Positions 1 to 8,137 of a stretch of 36,928 nt of DNA are shown piece by piece. How positions within the stretch are numbered: position 1 is the stretch's first letter; each line of letters opens with the position of its first letter. The stretch is from contig JACQVB010000173.1 in the NCBI GenBank assembly GCA_016209985.1, positions 1 through 36,928 on the forward strand. The letters are read 5' to 3'. The notes under the pieces are model-generated. The model was given only the letters and a program-made list of their open reading frames with translations, had not been told where the DNA came from and made no database searches. The translations under genes and the position numbers were made by a program. The stretch comes from Gemmatimonadota bacterium (GTDB taxonomy: Bacteria > Gemmatimonadota > Gemmatimonadetes > Gemmatimonadales > GWC2-71-9).

Positions 1-174
1 AGGCGGGGCGGGCGGGCAAGACGGGCCGGTCGGGACTAGTAAGGGTACGACTCTCACTCGCGTGTCCTTGAATAGGAGAGTTGAGTCCGGCCCGTCTGTG
101 TTGTCCGAACTCCACAGGTGAAGACGGGTAAGATTAGTTCTGGGAGTAGCACGCTTTACAAGGAGATGGACCTT

Positions 175-876
175 ATGTTTGCGCCCCTGCTTTTTTCACT
201 CGTTCTCAGCGGAACCGTGGCAGCGCCAGCGCCCTCCGCGCTTTCCGCCCCCCAGCCGCCGGTGAAGGTCTGGTTGTCCTCCAAGGGAGACTTTTTCTTC
301 GGCGAGAGGGCGAAGGCGTACGCCCAGACGGCCGAGGATGGCTATCTGGTCGTGCTCCACGCCGATACCCGCGGCCGGGTTCGCGTCCTGTTCCCGCTCG
401 ATCCATCAAACGACCAGTTCGTAAAGGGCGGCAAGAAGCACGAGCTCAAGGGCCGGGGAGACCGCGAGGCGTTCATGGCGGCTGATTCCGGCCGCGGCGT
501 GGTGTTGGCGGCGTTCTCCAAGAGCCGTTTCGCGGTCGAAAAATTCACGCAGAATGGACACTGGGACTTCCGCGCGTTGGCGGGAGACAGCGTCGATCGC
601 GATCCCGAGGCCGCGTTGATGGACGTCGTCGCGCAAATGCAGGGGAGCGACCGCTATACCTACGACGTCGCGACCTACGTGGTGACCGACCCCCGATACA
701 TGGGCTATGCTCGCTACGGCCCAGGGTGGGGTGGTATGCCGTATGGACCGAGGGTTGGCGTGAGCATCCGTGTGGGCCGGCCTTTCTACGGTCGCGGCTA
801 CTACTACGATCCCTTCTATTATGATCCCTTCTTCTTCGGGTATGGCCCGCTGTGGCGGGGAAGGGGTTGGTGGTAG
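175..876 (+). CDS. Secreted DUF4384-type protein, copy 1
   Basis: I start this gene at the ATG at 175 because AAGGAG lies 9 nt upstream (160-165) and the product then opens with a clean signal peptide (MFAPLLFSLVLSGTVAAPAP). An upstream GTG at 118 is also in frame but has no such support. The core, about residues 30-185, has the pattern of DUF4384 (VKVWLSSKGDFFFGERAKAY, then DGYLVVLHADTRGRVRVLFP), a beta-rich domain of secreted or surface proteins with no known reaction. The last 60 residues are unusually rich in Gly, Tyr, Phe and Trp and end in RGRGWW. The next gene is a clear paralogue on the same strand only 82 bp away, so the pair probably arose by tandem duplication and is probably co-expressed. 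The domain call is good; a cell-surface role is inference. Confidence 0.85.
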   Translation: MFAPLLFSLVLSGTVAAPAPSALSAPQPPVKVWLSSKGDFFFGERAKAYAQTAEDGYLVVLHADTRGRVRVLFPLDPSNDQFVKGGKKHELKGRGDREAFMAADSGRGVVLAAFSKSRFAVEKFTQNGHWDFRALAGDSVDRDPEAALMDVVAQMQGSDRYTYDVATYVVTDPRYMGYARYGPGWGGMPYGPRVGVSIRVGRPFYGRGYYYDPFYYDPFFFGYGPLWRGRGWW

Positions 877-958
877 GGGGGAGGTTTCTTCATTCTCTCT
901 TCCCAAAGCCTCCACCGTCCCGCTTCTAGCTTGCTGTCATAAGCGGGAAGGAGGCTTT

Positions 959-1567
959 ATGGTGATCTCCCAGCTCATGATGGCGGCGCTGGCCGTCTCG
1001 TCGTCGGTGCCGGTTCCGCTCCGATTTGCCGGCGACAGCGCCGACCCACCGATCAAGGTGTGGTTGTCCTCCGACGGAGAATTCCTCTATGGCGACCGAG
1101 CCCGGGTGTACATCCAGGCCGCCGAGGATGGATATGCCGTGGTGCTCCATGCGGACACCCGGGGGCGAGTCAGGGTCCTGTTTCCGTTAGCACCGGATGG
1201 GGATCACTACGTGCGTGGAGGGAAGAAGTACGAAGTGAAGAGCTCGGGCGAACACGAGGCATTCGTGGTGGAGGACACCACCGGGCGTGGCGTCGTGATG
1301 GCTGCGTTTTCCAGCAGCCGGTTTCTGGTCGAGAAGTACGCAAAGGGTGGCCATTGGGACTTCCGCGCGCTCGCGCCGGACACTTCCGAATCAGATCCTG
1401 AGGCCGCACTGCTGGATATCGTGCGGGTGATGCAACCGTCGCAGCGTTTCACTTATGACGTCGCGACCTACATCGTCTACGGCACGCATTATCCAGACGT
1501 CCGCAGATATCCTCCCTACCCACATCCTCGGCCCCGGCCGTGGCCGGGCTGGCCGTGGTGGTGGTAG
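959..1567 (+). CDS. Secreted DUF4384-type protein, copy 2
   Basis: The ATG at 959 is preceded by GGAAGGAGG (946-954) and gives a product of 202 residues with a short hydrophobic leader (MVISQLMMAALAVSSS). The frame is open further upstream, but that part overlaps copy 1. The core repeats copy 1 almost block for block: IKVWLSSDGEFLYGDRARVY, VVLHADTRGRVRVLFP, GHWDFRALAP and TYDVATYIV. The C-terminal tail has diverged: copy 1 is Gly/Tyr-rich, while this one is Pro/Arg-rich and ends in PWPGWPWWW. Both end in a run of tryptophan, which hints at a constraint on the C-terminus such as a beta-signal-like or surface-anchoring end; that is inference. The gene ends 6 bp before a large heptamer hairpin. 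Confidence 0.85.
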   Translation: MVISQLMMAALAVSSSVPVPLRFAGDSADPPIKVWLSSDGEFLYGDRARVYIQAAEDGYAVVLHADTRGRVRVLFPLAPDGDHYVRGGKKYEVKSSGEHEAFVVEDTTGRGVVMAAFSSSRFLVEKYAKGGHWDFRALAPDTSESDPEAALLDIVRVMQPSQRFTYDVATYIVYGTHYPDVRRYPPYPHPRPRPWPGWPWWW

Positions 1568-1572
1568 AAATG

Positions 1573-1720
1573 GGTGTCAGGTGCCAGGTGTCAGCTGATC
1601 AGGTTTCAGGTGTCAGGTTCCAGGTGTCAGGTTTTTACGGGAAGACCCTGGCACCTGGCACCTGACACCTGGCACCTCAGTATCTGACACCTGACACCTG
1701 GCCCCTGACACCTGACACCT
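1573..1720. repeat. Heptamer snap-back hairpin, AGGTGTC family, site 1
   Basis: The left half (about 1573-1632) is a run of about eight degenerate copies of AGGTGYC. After a short spacer, the right half (about 1646-1719) carries about ten copies of the complement (ACCTGAC/ACCTGGC). The two halves can pair into a very long, slippery hairpin. It fills the whole gap between two convergent genes, ending next to the stop codon of the M1 peptidase, so it could act as a two-way terminator. The same unit recurs at 3399-3436 and 34821-34905. Confidence 0.85.
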
Positions 1721-1721
1721 C

Positions 1722-3350
1722 TTACCGCCCGATGTAAGTCGCGAGCAGCTTCACATCCGGATCCAACACGAGGCCTGGCGGCGTCCCGCCCAACGGCGGA
1801 TCGAGCGTGAGTCGGACGCTGGTCTGAGCCGGCACCTCCACCCTGGTGCGCACCTGCTCGCCGGTGGCCGTTTGGATCGCGACTTCCAGCGGAAAGCGAT
1901 ACGCGCCGAATCGTGATCCCTGGGTGATCTCGAGCGTTATCCGTCTGGTGGTCGGGTCGTAGGTCCAGTCGGTGGCGAGCTCGGGGAACCCCGGGCGCGT
2001 CAGCCACTGATCGAAGAACCAGCCGAGCTGCTGTCCGGAAGCGGCTTCCAGCTCGCGGCGCAAGTCGTCACTCAGCGCGTTTCCATTTCGATACTTGTTG
2101 TAATAGCTGCGCAGCCCGCGGAAGAAGGTCGAATCGCCCAGCGTCGAGCGCAGCATGTGCAGGACGAACCCGCCCTTCTGGTAGCTGTTCGCGTCGAGCA
2201 GAGACAGGAGGTCAGTTTCGACCGTGTCGATTACCGGCAGGCGTGCCACCCGTTGATCCGATGTGATCTCGTCCCGGATGCGACGCATCTCTTCGCGAAA
2301 GGCCGAGTCCCCGGCCGATTTCCGGGTCCAGAGCGCTTCGAAATAGGTAGCGAACCCTTCGGAGAGCCAGAGATGCGCCCATTCCGTTTCCGTCACCGCG
2401 TCTCCGAACCACTGGTGTGCGGTCTCATGGGCCACGACACCGTCCGTCATGGTGCGCCGCCGGAAAGGGCGATCCGCGTAAAAGATGGCGGTGGCGTTTT
2501 CCATTCCGCCGAAGCGGGTGGACGACTCGAGGTGAGCCAGCTTCTCGTAGGGGAAGGGCCCGACCAGCGAGGCGAAGAAGGCGACGATATCGCCGGCACG
2601 TTTGAAGGGCCCGGGCATGAAATCTTTCACGCCGGGTTCCACGTAGGCCCATTGATGAACGCAGCGGTTCACCAAAGACAGTCCGCAGGCGGTCTCGCCG
2701 AGGTCGTACTCGTACAGTGGCGCCGCCGCGATCACCATCAGGTAGACCGGGATGGGCTCGGCCATGCGCCAGCGGGTGAGAGTGCCGGCGGGGTTACTGC
2801 CGGCAATTGGGGTCTCCTCGAGCCTTGTGCCGTTGGCGATGACCTTCCGTTGGCTCGGCGCGCGAACGATCCAGGTGACCGTCGCCTTGTCGCTGGGGTG
2901 GTCGACGCTGGGAATCCAGTGGCGCCCGCGGTCCGGCCAGTTGTCGCCGAATGCGGTCCAGCCCCAGGCGCTGTCGGTGCGAATGATCAGGCCGTCGGCA
3001 ACCGGGCCGCCGTAACGGACCGCGACCTTGATGGTATCGCCCGATCCGGCCGGGAGAGGCACCCGGACCGTGCTGCTGTCGCGGACGAACCGGACTGCGC
3101 CCTGGTTGACCAGCACGCTGTCTACCCGGAGCGAGAGGAGATCCAGCCTGAGCGTGTCCACCGGCGCGGTCCGCCGCAGCGTCAACACCGCCCGAGCGTC
3201 GATGGCGTTTCCGGTCTGCGGCAGGTCCAGCGACATCTCGTAGTCGAGAACGTCCACCCCCGGATGGTAGGCCCGCTGAGCGGTCTGGCCCATTACCGGG
3301 ACCGCGATCACGATGGCTGCGGTGGCAAGGTGAAACGATCGAGTGCGCAT
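1722..3350 (-). CDS. Secreted M1-family zinc aminopeptidase
   Basis: A 542-residue protein with a signal peptide (cleavage likely after PVMGQ, about residue 21). M1 peptidases remove N-terminal residues from peptides using one zinc. The defining motifs are present: the exopeptidase GxMEN motif (GGMENATA, about 281-288), the zinc site HETAHQWFGD with His308, Glu309 and His312, and the third ligand Glu331 in SEGFATY, which gives the expected HExxH-x18-E spacing. The length is short for M1 enzymes, matching the compact form that lacks the large C-terminal helical domain. It is divergent from the M28 peptidase gene; the starts are about 110 bp apart, so the two may share a promoter region. Likely a periplasmic or secreted enzyme for peptide scavenging. 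Confidence 0.94.
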   Translation of the reverse strand: MRTRSFHLATAAIVIAVPVMGQTAQRAYHPGVDVLDYEMSLDLPQTGNAIDARAVLTLRRTAPVDTLRLDLLSLRVDSVLVNQGAVRFVRDSSTVRVPLPAGSGDTIKVAVRYGGPVADGLIIRTDSAWGWTAFGDNWPDRGRHWIPSVDHPSDKATVTWIVRAPSQRKVIANGTRLEETPIAGSNPAGTLTRWRMAEPIPVYLMVIAAAPLYEYDLGETACGLSLVNRCVHQWAYVEPGVKDFMPGPFKRAGDIVAFFASLVGPFPYEKLAHLESSTRFGGMENATAIFYADRPFRRRTMTDGVVAHETAHQWFGDAVTETEWAHLWLSEGFATYFEALWTRKSAGDSAFREEMRRIRDEITSDQRVARLPVIDTVETDLLSLLDANSYQKGGFVLHMLRSTLGDSTFFRGLRSYYNKYRNGNALSDDLRRELEAASGQQLGWFFDQWLTRPGFPELATDWTYDPTTRRITLEITQGSRFGAYRFPLEVAIQTATGEQVRTRVEVPAQTSVRLTLDPPLGGTPPGLVLDPDVKLLATYIGR

Positions 3351-3398
3351 GAGGTCTAATGTACGGCTTTCGCGGGGTCGTATGCGTCTCTAGGTTGG

Positions 3399-3436
3399 GG
3401 TGTCAGGGGCCAGGTGTCAGGTGCCAGGGGTCAGGG
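3399..3436 (+). repeat. AGGTGTC-family heptamer array, site 2
   Basis: Five near-perfect heptamers of the (G)TGTCAG/GTGCCAG type lie in the leader of the M28 peptidase gene, ending about 25 bp before its start codon. Unlike site 1 there is no clear inverted second half here, so this may be a half-element. Being in the leader, it would be transcribed with the gene. Confidence 0.75.
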
Positions 3437-3460
3437 AATCCCTCCATTCTCGGAGTTCCA

Positions 3461-5776
3461 ATGCTTCACCGCTTCTTGCTCGCGGGTTTCGTAGCGCTAT
3501 TAGCGTCTTTCCCAGCTACTGCCCAAGTCGCACCGACGGCTGCCGTGCCACCGGCGCTCGCCGCCGTTCCGGTCACGACCCCGCAATACGACTCGGCCTA
3601 CTATGCCTGGCAGGCGGGCGACTATCCGGCTGCCCTGCAGCGATTCGAGAGGATGCTCACCGGACCGAAGGCCTCGGACGTACTCGAGCCGATCGCCCTG
3701 GTGACCGGTGAGCTCTACTTGACGACCGAGCTGAGCGCGGACGGCTCGCAACCTCGCTGGAGCAGGGACAGCAAGACGGCGGCCTTTACCAGCGTGACCG
3801 GCCCGGCCCGCATCATTCACTTTGTCTCGCTGGCGGGTGAGGCGCCCAGGGAGACCGGCGTGGTCTCCGGGTTCGGCGTGGTGTTCTCGCCCGCCAAGGA
3901 CGAAGCCGCGTACCTCGCCGTTACGGAGACTCCGGAGTTGGCGGCGGCTCGGGCGGCGATGGATCAGGCGATCAAGGTGCAGGACTTCCAAATCGCCAAT
4001 CGAGCCCGGGGAGACGTGACCCGTCTCGAAGCGGCAAATTCGCGGGTTCGCGTGCGCGACCTGGCGACCGGAACCGACCGGGACGTCGCCACGCCGGGCC
4101 TCTCGACCGTCTCCCTGGCGTACGGCCGCGACGGCACGCTCTACCTCCTCGGCAACGCGAACGACGTCACTCGGCGGGACGTGTATTCGCTTGCCGGTAC
4201 CGCCCCGAAGCAGCTGACCGATACGCCACGGATCAAGACCTTCGTGGGAGCGACCGGCACGCATCTCATCTACAACGACAGCGGGCTGGTCCGGGTGAAG
4301 AACCTGGCGACCGGCGACGTCCAGCAGTTTCCGGCCACGGGCGCCACGCTTTCCGCTGACGGCTCGACCCTCGCGTACGTCGCGCCTGCCGGAAAGGACA
4401 CCGTCCTCAACGTTTATACGATCGCGAGCGGCCAAACCGTCATCGCCAAGCAGACGCCCTTCGCGCTGGCCAACCCGGCGCTCTCGGCCGATGGAAAGCG
4501 GGTCGCGTTCCAGATGATGCCGCGGGAGGACTGGGAGGTCTACGTCGTGGAGAACGACGGTACCGGAGAGACCCGGGTCACCCGCGATCCCCAGGACGAC
4601 TTATTGCCGGCCTTCATCGGGAACGATCGCTTGCTGGTGAAGAAAGGGGAGGGGCGCCATCGCCGCTCCTACCTCTACCACATCGCCACGGCGAACGAGT
4701 CGCGGCTCTTCCATAACAACACGGTGCGCACCGTTTCGCCGGAGTATGCCTGGGCGCTATCGCCCGACGGGTCAAAAGTCCTGATCGAAGCGGATCGCGA
4801 TGGCAACACCATCTCGCCCGAGCACGGGCTGTATGTCACCGACCTCGGCAAGAGGGTGACGGCGGCGCAGCTGCTCGACCGTATTCGCAGCCAAGCGGCC
4901 GGCGAGAAGGACCTGCGCGCCCGCGGCATGCAGATGTTCGCGGCCATCGCACCCAGGGTGCGCCCGATCGTGGCCGACATTTCGTCGGATCGCATCTATA
5001 CCTATTCCAAAGTCCTGTTCCAGATGGACACCCGGCAAGTCACCAAGCCCGGGAACCTGAAGGCCATCGAGTACTTCGTCGCCTTGCTCAAGTCCTGGGG
5101 CTATGAGCCGGACGTACAATGGTTCGAGCCGCGGCCGGGCCTGCTGGCGGCCAACGTCGTGGCGACGCTCAAGGGCACGAAATTCCCCCAGAAGATCCAT
5201 GTGATGTCGGCGCACTTCGACACGGTGGAGCGGGCGCCCGGCTCGGACGACGACGGCACGGGCGTCACCGCCCTGCTCGAGGCCGCGCGGGTCATGGCCG
5301 GGCACCCCCAGCCGGCGACGATTCAGTTCGCGTTCCTCACCGGCGAAGAGACCGGCGGTCTGGGCGCCCGCGAATTCGTCCGGCGGGCCAAGGCCGACAG
5401 CTCGGCTCAGCTGGTCGGTGTGCTCAACAACGACATGGGCGGCTGGATGGAAGACGGGCGCTACGACGATACCATCCGGTATGCCAGCGACTACCTGCGT
5501 GACGTGGAGCACGCCGCCGCGATCCAGTTCAGCAAGCTCATTACCTATGACGCTCGCTATTATCGCGGCACGGATGCCGGGACGTTTTATGACGCGTATG
5601 GCCCGATCGTGTCGGGCATCGGCGGCTATCCCATTCTGGCGTCGCCGCACTACCACGAGACCCACGATGTGCTGGAGACGATCAGCCCGCATCTCATCGC
5701 CGAGATCGCCAGGACCAGCGTCGCGTCTATCATCCTGATGGCGCAGCAGCCGGAGTTGCCGAAGACGACGAGTTGA
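3461..5776 (+). CDS. Secreted beta-propeller plus M28 zinc peptidase
   Basis: The start is the ATG at 3461 (CGGAG 5 nt upstream), giving 771 residues with signal peptide MLHRFLLAGFVALLASFPAT. Residues of about 80-490 look like a TolB/WD40-like propeller, with repeated blocks such as LSADGSTLAYVAPAGK and LSADGKRVAFQMMPRED. The C-terminal part is an M28 (aminopeptidase Y/S-like) domain with two-zinc ligands: His585 and Asp587 in SAHFDTV, the bridging Asp in DDDGTGV, Glu629-Glu630 in TGEETGG, an Asp in NNDMGG and His732 in YHETHD. All catalytic positions are present. It probably cleaves N-terminal residues or small peptides outside the cytoplasm, with the propeller helping substrate selection. 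Open frame continues upstream through the heptamer array, but that stretch has no signal peptide or RBS logic. Confidence 0.92.
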   Translation: MLHRFLLAGFVALLASFPATAQVAPTAAVPPALAAVPVTTPQYDSAYYAWQAGDYPAALQRFERMLTGPKASDVLEPIALVTGELYLTTELSADGSQPRWSRDSKTAAFTSVTGPARIIHFVSLAGEAPRETGVVSGFGVVFSPAKDEAAYLAVTETPELAAARAAMDQAIKVQDFQIANRARGDVTRLEAANSRVRVRDLATGTDRDVATPGLSTVSLAYGRDGTLYLLGNANDVTRRDVYSLAGTAPKQLTDTPRIKTFVGATGTHLIYNDSGLVRVKNLATGDVQQFPATGATLSADGSTLAYVAPAGKDTVLNVYTIASGQTVIAKQTPFALANPALSADGKRVAFQMMPREDWEVYVVENDGTGETRVTRDPQDDLLPAFIGNDRLLVKKGEGRHRRSYLYHIATANESRLFHNNTVRTVSPEYAWALSPDGSKVLIEADRDGNTISPEHGLYVTDLGKRVTAAQLLDRIRSQAAGEKDLRARGMQMFAAIAPRVRPIVADISSDRIYTYSKVLFQMDTRQVTKPGNLKAIEYFVALLKSWGYEPDVQWFEPRPGLLAANVVATLKGTKFPQKIHVMSAHFDTVERAPGSDDDGTGVTALLEAARVMAGHPQPATIQFAFLTGEETGGLGAREFVRRAKADSSAQLVGVLNNDMGGWMEDGRYDDTIRYASDYLRDVEHAAAIQFSKLITYDARYYRGTDAGTFYDAYGPIVSGIGGYPILASPHYHETHDVLETISPHLIAEIARTSVASIILMAQQPELPKTTS

Positions 5777-5855
5777 GAAGTACGCTCACTTCTGCTTATA
5801 GGTCGCACACTGCGGGTATGAAGGCATACTCATAGGATTTACCACAACCTTTAAG

Positions 5856-5871
5856 TGGCACTCTCCTTGCA
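5856..5871 (+). promoter_or_regulatory. Candidate sigma-54 promoter (-24/-12)
   Basis: TGGCACTCTCCTTGCA matches the sigma-54 pattern TGGCAC-N5-TTGCA, with exactly 10 bp between the invariant GG and GC. It sits in an AT-richer 110-bp gap, about 50 bp upstream of the small lipoprotein gene and on its strand. The spacing would put the transcript start near 5883. No enhancer-binding regulator gene is in the window. Confidence 0.55.
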
Positions 5872-5922
5872 TTCACCATTCGCCAGTTGCACGGAATGCG
5901 GCGTTTCTCTAGGGGGGTGCCC

Positions 5923-6381
5923 GTGTCGTTGCGAATCTTGGCGGTGATGGTGGGATTTGGCCTGGTACAAGCATGTTTCCTGGAGCCGGATGTGAGTCCG
6001 GTCACTATCCAGGCGTACCGCTGCGCGCAGACCGGGCAGGACAAGTGTTTGGTGGCCGGAGAGCGCATTCCCGAAGGCGCCCTGCCGCCCATGAACGAAG
6101 CATTCCTGGTGGTGGCGAAGTATCAGGGTAGTGCATCCCGCTGGACGCTGATCTATCCGTCGAAGTACTCACCGGGCGATATGGATTCCTCCGTCATCGA
6201 GATTGGTCTGCACGACTCGGCGTCGGTCTGGATCAATCTGATGGGCGCGAAAGATGGCTATTACAAGGAGCGCGTCATGTCCAACGGCAGTGTTCCCGAC
6301 TCGATCGAGTGGGAGTTTGGCTGGCGGCGCCAGGCGGCAGTCACGATGAGCGTGCAGGCTCCGACGGCAGGCGAGAACTGA
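5923..6381 (+). CDS. Small putative lipoprotein of unknown function
   Basis: I choose the GTG at 5923 because AGGGGGG lies 5 nt upstream (5911-5917). An ATG at 5896 and a TTG at 5887 are in frame alternatives. The product is about 152 residues. It begins with a hydrophobic stretch ending in GLVQACFLEPD, which fits a lipobox with the lipidated cysteine, so it is probably anchored in a membrane facing outward. The rest is mostly beta-type with no family I recognise; KYQGSASRWTLIYPSKYSPG is the most distinctive block. A candidate sigma-54 promoter precedes it and a simple hairpin follows it, so it is probably transcribed alone. Confidence 0.75.
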   Translation: MSLRILAVMVGFGLVQACFLEPDVSPVTIQAYRCAQTGQDKCLVAGERIPEGALPPMNEAFLVVAKYQGSASRWTLIYPSKYSPGDMDSSVIEIGLHDSASVWINLMGAKDGYYKERVMSNGSVPDSIEWEFGWRRQAAVTMSVQAPTAGEN

Positions 6382-6432
6382 TAGCGCGGGGTTGGGTGGA
6401 AGGCGCCGGTTACCGGCGCACGATTGGGGGGA

Positions 6433-6462
6433 AGGGGCGTGAGACCGTACGTGCACGCCCCT
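6433..6462 (+). terminator. Possible hairpin terminator after the lipoprotein gene
   Basis: AGGGGCGTG (6433-6441) and CACGCCCCT (6454-6462) form a perfect 9-bp stem with a 12-nt loop, 51 bp after the lipoprotein stop. No clear T-run follows, so intrinsic termination is possible but not certain. Confidence 0.5.
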
Positions 6463-6470
6463 CGCGCATC

Positions 6471-6551
6471 TAAGGGTTTGAAGGGTTGTAAGGGTCTGAA
6501 GGGTTCTAAGGGTTGGCCGCCCCCTTAGAACCCTTACAACCCTTACAACCT
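6471..6551. repeat. 9-bp-unit snap-back hairpin (TAAGGGTTN)
   Basis: Five copies of a 9-bp unit (consensus KAAGGGTYN, 6471-6516) are followed after about 6 nt by three copies of the complement (CCTTAGAAC, CCTTACAAC, about 6522-6551). The design is the same as at the heptamer sites but the unit is 9 bp. It sits between the lipoprotein gene and tRNA-Lys. Confidence 0.8.
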
Positions 6552-6607
6552 TTTCCACCTGAAAGAGTGTTGCGCCTCTTCGCATCTCTGACGACCTTTG
6601 GTGTCCC

Positions 6608-6680
<73 letters not shown>

Positions 6681-6717
6681 TCCGCACCCCACGATTTCTT
6701 CCAACCTCAGAGGCGCT

Positions 6718-7746
6718 ATGCGCATGTCGCGCGGCTCCAAGGTTGTCGCGTTGGCTACGGTGGGCCTCCTCGTCGCGGGACCGGCCCGCGGTCAAAGGGT
6801 CGAAACCGTTCAGGTGGCGCCGGAGCGACTGACGGTGCAGGTAGGGGAACAAAGCCATCTGGCTGTCACGGCGTATGCCGGCGCCAACGTGGTCGCCGCC
6901 CCGGCGATTCAGTGGCATACGGTCGATTCCACCATCGTGCGGGTACTGCCAGACCCGGCCTCGCCCGCTGTCGCAACCGTCGTCGGCCTGGCGGTCGGCT
7001 CGACCGTCGTCGAAGTCTACGCCGGCAGGGCGCACACCTTCACCATCGTCCAGGTGACGCCCGCGGCGGGTGCTGCGGCTGCCGCGAGCCCCTCCGCTCG
7101 TGCCGGGGCCTTCCCCGCGGGCAACCTGGCCACCCTGATGGAGGCCAATCGGGGAGCCGTCGCACTGGTGCGGGTGTACGCCGGGACCGATTCCGTGGTA
7201 GACGCGACCGGATTCGTCATCACCCCGTCGGGCTATCTCGTGACCGTACGCCATGCCGTGAACCCCGGGGGCCGCGTGGCGGACTCGGTGCTCGTCATCA
7301 TGGCCGATCACCGCCTGGAAGAGGCGCAGCGAGCAGAGATCGTGAGCGCGGGGGCGGCCGACGGCCCTGACCTGGCCGTCCTCCGGATTCCCGATTACCG
7401 CGGCTCCAACCTGCGGCGGCTGGACTGGGCGGCGAAAGCCGCGCGGGAGGGAACGCCGGCAGCCGTCATCGGCTTTGCCGGGGGACTGGCGAACTCAGTG
7501 GACGCCGGTGGTGTAGTGCGGCCGTCGATGGCCGCGGGAATCGTCAGCAAGGTGAGCGCCGACGTCATCCAGTGGGACGGCTTTACCAGTGCCGGCTCCG
7601 GCGGCAGCCCGGTGTTCAACGCGGCCGGCGAGGTCACCGCGGTGCATCGGTCACGGATAGCCGGCGGGTTGGCGCTCGCGGTGCCCATGGCACAGCTGGA
7701 GGCCCTGCTACCCGCGGACGCGAAAGCTGAATTGGGAATTCAGTGA
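6718..7746 (+). CDS. Secreted trypsin-like serine protease with N-terminal Ig-like (Big2) domain
   Basis: A 342-residue protein with an N-terminal signal peptide (VVALATVGLLVAGPARG). Residues of about 28-112 resemble a Big2/Ig-like beta domain (VQVAPERLTVQVGEQSHLAV, then TVVGLAVGSTVVEVYA). An Ala/Ser-rich linker leads to a chymotrypsin-fold protease. The triad is visible as His179 (VTVRHAV), Asp218 (GPDLAVLRI) and Ser297 (SGSGGSPVFN). There is no PDZ domain, so it is not a typical DegP/HtrA, although the protease domain is of that S1C type. Likely an envelope or secreted protease. The start ATG at 6718 has AGAGG nearby; a second ATG at 6724 would be equivalent. Confidence 0.87.
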   Translation: MRMSRGSKVVALATVGLLVAGPARGQRVETVQVAPERLTVQVGEQSHLAVTAYAGANVVAAPAIQWHTVDSTIVRVLPDPASPAVATVVGLAVGSTVVEVYAGRAHTFTIVQVTPAAGAAAAASPSARAGAFPAGNLATLMEANRGAVALVRVYAGTDSVVDATGFVITPSGYLVTVRHAVNPGGRVADSVLVIMADHRLEEAQRAEIVSAGAADGPDLAVLRIPDYRGSNLRRLDWAAKAAREGTPAAVIGFAGGLANSVDAGGVVRPSMAAGIVSKVSADVIQWDGFTSAGSGGSPVFNAAGEVTAVHRSRIAGGLALAVPMAQLEALLPADAKAELGIQ

Positions 7747-7781
7747 CAGCCCGGTAGACGAGCTTGCCGTCCGGTACCGAT

Positions 7782-8129
7782 CTAGCCGATCCGTTCCTCG
7801 ACCGACCGCATCACCCTCTTGGCCGCTGTCGAGATGTCGCGGCAAAGGGACATCCGGCCGACGACTTCCTCGGGGTAGTCATCCCAGCTTCCGAACGGCA
7901 ATCCCTGATCGAGCAACTGGGCGAGCTGGCGCAGTTCGACGACGTCGCGCGGAGTGAAGGACGGGGGTCTGCCCTGCAGGTCCCGGCGAGCCCGCTCGAG
8001 GAAATCGGCCATGGCGTGCGCGGCCTGGGTGCCGAGCGCCGCGGTCGAGCGTCCCGTGGTGTAGACCTGAATCGCTCCGGCATAGAGCCCGAGGTGCTCG
8101 AGATCGGTGGGGCTGAACGGCGTGCGCAT
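7782..8129 (-). CDS. Small helical protein of unknown function
   Basis: A 115-residue soluble protein (MRTPFSPTDLEHLGLYAGAI...). It reads as mostly helical and carries no motif I can name; FSPTDLEHLGLYA and VVELRQLAQLLDQGLPFGSW are the clearest blocks. It begins 8 nt after the stop of the zinc-ribbon/SH3 gene on the same strand and has no strong Shine-Dalgarno sequence, so it is probably translated by coupling from that gene. It converges with the protease gene, leaving a 35-bp gap. The frame is open further upstream, inside the SH3 gene, but that part lacks coding character. Confidence 0.7.
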   Translation of the reverse strand: MRTPFSPTDLEHLGLYAGAIQVYTTGRSTAALGTQAAHAMADFLERARRDLQGRPPSFTPRDVVELRQLAQLLDQGLPFGSWDDYPEEVVGRMSLCRDISTAAKRVMRSVEERIG

Positions 8130-8137
8130 GCGAAGGG

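Noticed and set aside
1573-1720. Heptamer arrays as a CRISPR array
   Set aside because: Units are 7 bp with no unique spacers between them and are followed by their own complement; no cas gene is present.
2157-3359. Long plus-strand ORF opposite the M1 peptidase
   Set aside because: A shadow of the peptidase in high-GC DNA; no ribosome site, no domain, biased composition.
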